Assembly (NCBI RefSeq): GCF_035514885.1 | Contig: NZ_DATJCH010000003.1 | Span: 62,001-126,000 of the forward strand | DNA from: Albibacterium sp035514885 | GTDB lineage: Bacteria > Bacteroidota > Bacteroidia > Sphingobacteriales > Sphingobacteriaceae | Length of the DNA: 64,000 nt | Reading direction: 5' to 3' | In this document: piece after piece, positions 60,476 to 64,000 of the stretch | How the letters are laid out: each line of letters starts with the position of its first letter | Position numbering within the stretch: the first letter of the stretch is position 1 | The notes under the pieces: generated by a model | What the model saw: the letters and a program-made list of their open reading frames with translations, nothing else | The model's database searches: none | What the model was told of the DNA's origin: nothing | Program-made: the position numbers and the translations under genes

Positions 60476-62248
60476 ATGCTATTATCAAAGTCTACAGTAT
60501 TCTCAGCTATATTATTATTTCTATTTTCTATGTCTGCTTGTGCTCAAGAAAAAACAGAAGACGTAATTACCCGCCAGAATCGAACAGAGGCTACAACTGT
60601 ATTGCTAAACAACTCTGAATCTATCATTCCGCTTAAAGACTTAGAGACGCGGAAAATTGTTTCGATAAACGGGAACCCTTCTTTTGACAGCACGTTAAGC
60701 AACTATGCATTGGTATCTTCCATAAAACTGAGACAGTTCAAAGAACTAATTGATAAAGACAATTTCAATACATTGATAATTCGCGCAGATAGTTCTTTAT
60801 TCCAGAATCAACCCTTTATTGAACAGATAAAGGATATCGCTAAAAACAAGCAGTTAATAATTACAGTTGCTGGACCTGAAAACAACTTAGCCAAGCTTAA
60901 TGATTTAGAATTTCCTATTATATGGAGTAAAGATACGAGCCGATATGCCCAGAGAATAAGCGCTGAGATTATTTTTGGAGGTTTAGCTGCTGAAGGACAT
61001 TTGCAAGATTCCATTTCTTCTAACTTTAAGTTGGGCGATGGCTTTATAACCCAGCAATGCCGGCTTAATTATGCCATGCCGGAAAGGGTTGGAATAAATG
61101 GGAAAAAACTCACCAAAGAAATTGATGCTATTGCAAAAGAAATGATTGACAAAAAGGCTGCCCCAGGTGCCGTGGTTATGATTGTTAAAGACAATAAAGT
61201 GATTTTCAATAAAGCTTACGGCAACCATTATTACGATATAGATGAGCCTACTAATGTTGATGATATTTTTGACCTAGCATCTGTGAGTAAGATTGCTGCG
61301 ACTACCCTTGCGGTAATGCATCTTGAAGAAGAAGGTAAAATTGATTTAGAGAAAACAGTGGGCGATTATTTAAAAGACGCTCAGGGAACAAACAAGGAAA
61401 ATATAAAATTGAGAGATTTAATGCTGCACCAAGCAGGACTCATTCCTTTTATTCCATTTTATAGAGATTTAACTAACAACGACTATCGTACTGACTCTTC
61501 TGCAGCTTTTCCAATAAAAGTTTCAGAACATTATTATTTAAGAAAGGGGTACTTTAACGATGTTATGTGGCCATTGATGCTGAATTCAAGAGTTAATCCT
61601 CCGGGAGATTATGTCTACAGTGATATTAGCATGTATATAATGCAACGTATAATAGAAACTGTTACGAGAGAATCCCTTGATAAGTATGTAGAACAAAATT
61701 TCTATAAAAAGTTAGGTATGTACTCCACAGGCTATAACCCTTGGAAAAAATTTCCGTTATCTCGGATAGTACCCACAGAGCTTGATAAAACATTCAGACA
61801 ATCGCAATTAATAGGTTATGTTCACGACCAAGGAGCTGCCATGGCAGGAGGTGTTGCCGGGCATGCAGGACTCTTCTCTACCGCCAATGATTTAGCAATT
61901 TTTGGTCAGTTATTATTAAACAAAGGTCAGTATGGAGATGAAGATTATTTTAAACCAGAAACGGTTGAAAAATATACACGCAAATATGGGGAGAATAGTC
62001 GGCGCGGCTTGGGCTTCGACGGATGGGATCCAGCAATAGATAATGGATATCCTTCTGAGTTTGCTTCGCCATTTACTTTCGGACATACGGGTTATACTGG
62101 TACCTGTATTTGGATGGATCCTGAACAACAACTAATTTATATATTTTTGTCAAATCGTGTCCAACCAAGTGTAAGTCCTTTCCTATCAAAATTAAACATT
62201 CGCTCACGAATACAGGATGCCGTTTATAAAGCAATTCATGAAAAATAA
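60476..62248 (+). CDS. Beta-lactamase-fold serine hydrolase with a GH3 C-terminal-domain remnant, lipoprotein
   Basis: The protein has 590 residues from the ATG at 60476. A signal sequence ends at a lipobox (MSAC). Residues about 35-200 resemble the C-terminal domain of family 3 glycoside hydrolases (TTVLLNNSESIIPLKDLETRK, AEIIFGGLAAEG), but the catalytic GH3 barrel is absent. From about 205 a class C beta-lactamase-like hydrolase follows, with SVSK (SxxK), YSD (YxN-like) and HTG motifs. Fused GH3-hydrolase proteins of about 1000 residues are known in Bacteroidota and may act in cell-wall recycling. The frame-open TTG at 60443 is not preferred. Confidence 0.78.
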   Translation: MLLSKSTVFSAILLFLFSMSACAQEKTEDVITRQNRTEATTVLLNNSESIIPLKDLETRKIVSINGNPSFDSTLSNYALVSSIKLRQFKELIDKDNFNTLIIRADSSLFQNQPFIEQIKDIAKNKQLIITVAGPENNLAKLNDLEFPIIWSKDTSRYAQRISAEIIFGGLAAEGHLQDSISSNFKLGDGFITQQCRLNYAMPERVGINGKKLTKEIDAIAKEMIDKKAAPGAVVMIVKDNKVIFNKAYGNHYYDIDEPTNVDDIFDLASVSKIAATTLAVMHLEEEGKIDLEKTVGDYLKDAQGTNKENIKLRDLMLHQAGLIPFIPFYRDLTNNDYRTDSSAAFPIKVSEHYYLRKGYFNDVMWPLMLNSRVNPPGDYVYSDISMYIMQRIIETVTRESLDKYVEQNFYKKLGMYSTGYNPWKKFPLSRIVPTELDKTFRQSQLIGYVHDQGAAMAGGVAGHAGLFSTANDLAIFGQLLLNKGQYGDEDYFKPETVEKYTRKYGENSRRGLGFDGWDPAIDNGYPSEFASPFTFGHTGYTGTCIWMDPEQQLIYIFLSNRVQPSVSPFLSKLNIRSRIQDAVYKAIHEK

Positions 62249-62288
62249 TTCAAACTTAGAAATAATAAAATTATCTTAGCTGACTCTT

Positions 62289-62318
62289 ATCCTAAACAGC
62301 ATATTGCCCATTTAGGAT
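62289..62318 (+). other. 8-bp inverted repeat upstream of bshA
   Basis: ATCCTAAA (62289-62296) and TTTAGGAT (62311-62318) are exact complements separated by 14 nt. They lie 25 bp before the bshA ATG. The structure could be a weak terminator for the upstream gene or a leader hairpin, and the T-run is missing. Confidence 0.3.
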
Positions 62319-62342
62319 CAAATCAAATTTAGAATTATTCAA

Positions 62343-63485
62343 ATGAAAATAGGTATCGTTTGTTACCCAACTTTTGGCGGAAGCGGTGTCGTTGCGACAG
62401 AATTAGGCAAGGCTTTAGCTGCACATGGACATCAAGTTCATTTTATAACTTATAACCAACCCGCCCGATTAGATTTCTTCTCGGCCAACCTTTTTTATCA
62501 CGAAGTTAGTATCTCTAAATATCCTTTATTCGATTTTCCACCCTACGAATTAGCTTTATCAAGCAAGTTGGTGGATGTTGTCCGATTTGAGAAACTGGAT
62601 CTGCTTCATGTACACTATGCCATACCTCATGCTTCAGCAGCTTATATGGCCAAGCAAATCTTGAAAACCTATAACATAGATATACCTGTTATTACTACTT
62701 TACACGGAACAGATATTACCCTTGTTGGTCGTGACCCAAGCTACAACCCAGTTGTCACATTCTCAATAAATCAATCTGATGGAGTTACAGCCGTTTCAGA
62801 AGATCTTAAAAAGGATACCTTAAACCATTTCAACATAGAAAAGGATATCCAGGTAATTCCTAACTTTATTGACTTAACCAGATTCAGCCTTAAGCCTAGG
62901 GAACATTTTAAGAAAGCTATTGCTCCCGGAGATGAGCGGGTAATTACTCATACATCGAACTTCCGCAAGGTAAAAAGGACAATGGATGTAATTCATATCT
63001 TTAAAAAAATTAAGGAAACTACACCTTCTAAACTTCTCATGGTTGGTGATGGTCCGGAACGTTCGAATAATGAGAAACTTTGCCGTGAATTAGGAATTGT
63101 TGACGATGTGCGTTTCTTAGGTAAGCAAGATGCTGTAGAAGAGATTCTATCCGTTTCTGATTTATTTTTGATGCCATCTGAATCAGAAAGCTTCGGGTTA
63201 GCGGCTCTTGAAGCAATGGCATGTAAGGTTCCTGTTGTTGCGACCAATGTTGGTGGAATACCAGAATTAATTGTAAACGGGGTATCTGGGTTCATGAGCA
63301 ATGTGGGTGATATTGACGACATGGCAAAGAATTCACTTTATATTTTAGAAGACTGTGATCGATTAAATACATTTAAAAAAGCAGCTTTAAAGCGTGCCAA
63401 AGAATTTGAATTAAGCTTAATTCTCCCACATTATGAAGCCTATTATCAAAAGATTGTTGATGCGTCGAAAGCAAATGTGATATAA
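62343..63485 (+). CDS. bshA: N-acetyl-alpha-D-glucosaminyl L-malate synthase (bacillithiol synthesis)
   Basis: The 380-residue GT4-family glycosyltransferase opens MKIGIVCYPTFGGSGVVATELGKAL, the BshA signature, and contains LHVHYAIPHASAAYMAKQIL, TTLHGTDITLVG and the sugar-nucleotide part MPSESESFGLAALEAMACKVPVV. It joins N-acetylglucosamine from UDP-GlcNAc to malate, the first step of bacillithiol, the low-molecular-weight thiol of Bacteroidota and Firmicutes. bshB and bshC are not in the window. The hydrolase gene ends 94 bp upstream; the rimP promoter follows. Confidence 0.95.
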   Translation: MKIGIVCYPTFGGSGVVATELGKALAAHGHQVHFITYNQPARLDFFSANLFYHEVSISKYPLFDFPPYELALSSKLVDVVRFEKLDLLHVHYAIPHASAAYMAKQILKTYNIDIPVITTLHGTDITLVGRDPSYNPVVTFSINQSDGVTAVSEDLKKDTLNHFNIEKDIQVIPNFIDLTRFSLKPREHFKKAIAPGDERVITHTSNFRKVKRTMDVIHIFKKIKETTPSKLLMVGDGPERSNNEKLCRELGIVDDVRFLGKQDAVEEILSVSDLFLMPSESESFGLAALEAMACKVPVVATNVGGIPELIVNGVSGFMSNVGDIDDMAKNSLYILEDCDRLNTFKKAALKRAKEFELSLILPHYEAYYQKIVDASKANVI

Positions 63486-63556
63486 TCTGTTTGAGCAATA
63501 ATACCTTCGTAAAGAGTTAATTAAGATAGTACTTTTTATATTCTAAAATAATTTCA

Positions 63557-63564
63557 TATATTTG
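63557..63564 (+). promoter_or_regulatory. -7 promoter box of rimP
   Basis: TATATTTG is an exact TAnnTTTG match, 58 bp before the rimP ATG. The predicted transcript begins near 63570, at the foot of the leader hairpin at 63576. Confidence 0.5.
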
Positions 63565-63575
63565 TGCTTCTTGAG

Positions 63576-63607
63576 AAAGAGGGAACATGTCGTTCCCTCT
63601 TTTTTTT
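63576..63607 (+). terminator. Attenuator-like intrinsic terminator in the rimP leader
   Basis: AAAGAGGGAAC (63576-63586) pairs perfectly over 11 bp with GTTCCCTCTTT (63592-63602) around the loop ATGTC, then five more T. It is a textbook intrinsic terminator, yet it lies between the rimP promoter box and the rimP ATG at 63623. It may attenuate the rimP operon, or simply end bshA transcription. Confidence 0.75.
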
Positions 63608-63622
63608 AAAGAACTTTTTACA

Positions 63623-64000
63623 ATGAATATAGAAAAACACGTTGCCGAACTGGTGAGAGAGAAAATCTCAGATCGGGATGATTTATTTTTAGTTAGCGTT
63701 CAATATGTTCCAAATGCAAAATTATCTATTTTAGTTGATGGAGATAATGGCTTGAACATTCAAGATTGCGCTGCCATAAGCAGACACGTGGGTTTTCATC
63801 TTGAAGAAGAAAATATAATAGATACAGCTTATAACATTGAAGTATCATCTCCGGGAATAGAATCACCCTTGGTACTTGACCGGCAATTTCTGAAAAACAT
63901 TGGCCGTGAGGTAAGTGTTAAATTAAACAATGGAGATAAGCATGAGGGGGTATTACTTAATTATACTCCTGAAGGCATTACGATTAATGAATCAATAAAA
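63623..64000 (+). CDS. rimP: Ribosome maturation factor RimP, 5' part
   Basis: The frame is open from the ATG at 63623 to the window end (126 codons), so the gene continues to the right. Signatures include LSILVDGDNGLNIQDCAAISRHV and YNIEVSSPGIESPLVLDRQF, both diagnostic of RimP, a cytoplasmic factor that helps assemble the 30S subunit. Most of the protein is visible; family members are about 150-170 residues. In most bacteria rimP leads an operon with nusA and infB. Those genes would lie beyond the window. Confidence 0.94.
   Translation, partial: MNIEKHVAELVREKISDRDDLFLVSVQYVPNAKLSILVDGDNGLNIQDCAAISRHVGFHLEEENIIDTAYNIEVSSPGIESPLVLDRQFLKNIGREVSVKLNNGDKHEGVLLNYTPEGITINESIK

Noticed and set aside
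1..64000. tRNA, rRNA, insertion sequences, prophage
   Set aside because: I looked for cloverleaf-like sequence in gaps, transposase frames and terminal repeats, and saw none. Gaps are short and mostly explained by promoters and hairpins.

Overview
This is an AT-rich chromosomal window from a member of the Bacteroidota, most likely the Sphingobacteriaceae (Pedobacter/Solitalea-like; genus uncertain). The evidence is as follows. At least 17 upstream regions carry the Bacteroidota -7 promoter box TAnnTTTG. Several gene families are typical of the phylum: an OMP_b-brl TonB-type barrel with a carboxypeptidase-regulatory domain, DUF4153, DUF4834, DUF6266, a TlpA protein with a DUF4369-like front, an OstA-like protein and BshA. 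The translation genes are of ordinary bacterial type. I see no phage, insertion sequence, CRISPR array, rRNA or tRNA gene. Almost every stretch is coding, and only two gaps are long enough to hold other structure: about 5.8-6.07 kb and 40.24-40.64 kb. Both contain degenerate 11-bp repeat arrays.

Layout. 0-6 kb: tail of a DUF4153 membrane protein, then an outer-membrane barrel protein next to a histidine kinase/OmpR-type regulator pair. 6-16 kb: broken DUF6266 gene, degenerate arginase-fold protein, NAD-dependent epimerase, SerB-SerA-ACT chimera, TlpA-like thiol reductase, ilvE, two AsmA-like paralogues. 16-23 kb: miaB, sigma-54 activator, lptE, TPR protein, secG, groES-groEL. 23-31 kb: S41 peptidase, lipB, phosphopantetheinyl transferase, dcd, prfB (needs a programmed +1 frameshift), SNF2 helicase. 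31-33.6 kb: rplM-rpsI-rpsB-tsf. 33.7-38.1 kb: five-gene surface-glycan cluster (flippase, methyltransferase-like, glycosyltransferases, DUF5672). 38.1-45.4 kb: glycerate kinase and hydroxyacid dehydrogenase, 11-bp repeat array, YfhO, DUF4834, PH-like membrane protein, tilS. 45.5-51 kb: OstA/LptA-like, rdgB, possible HolD-like protein, SurA-type isomerase, secreted SnoaL-like protein. 51-60 kb: cysS, EEP-family protein, two rhomboids, mutL, miaA, Gfo/Idh/MocA oxidoreductase, Mom-like acyltransferase-fold protein. 60-64 kb: beta-lactamase-fold hydrolase carrying a GH3 remnant, bshA, and the 5' part of rimP behind an attenuator-like leader.

How it fits together. Most genes are core functions: translation and tRNA modification (miaA, miaB, tilS, prfB, cysS, ribosomal proteins, rimP), envelope biogenesis (lptE, OstA-like, SurA-like, AsmA-like pair, secG), protein folding, mismatch repair and nucleotide hygiene. 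The most informative new observation is regulatory. Direct repeats with exact 11-bp spacing lie upstream of both the two-component operon and the adjacent outer-membrane barrel gene, in matching helical phase to the -7 box. This predicts autoregulation and a local target. Other points of interest are the paired 11-bp repeat arrays, several enzymes that have lost expected catalytic or metal-binding residues (arginase fold, MutL endonuclease motifs), two rearranged multidomain proteins (SerB-SerA-ACT without the NAD domain; GH3-hydrolase without the GH3 barrel), and a possible distant DNA polymerase III psi subunit.
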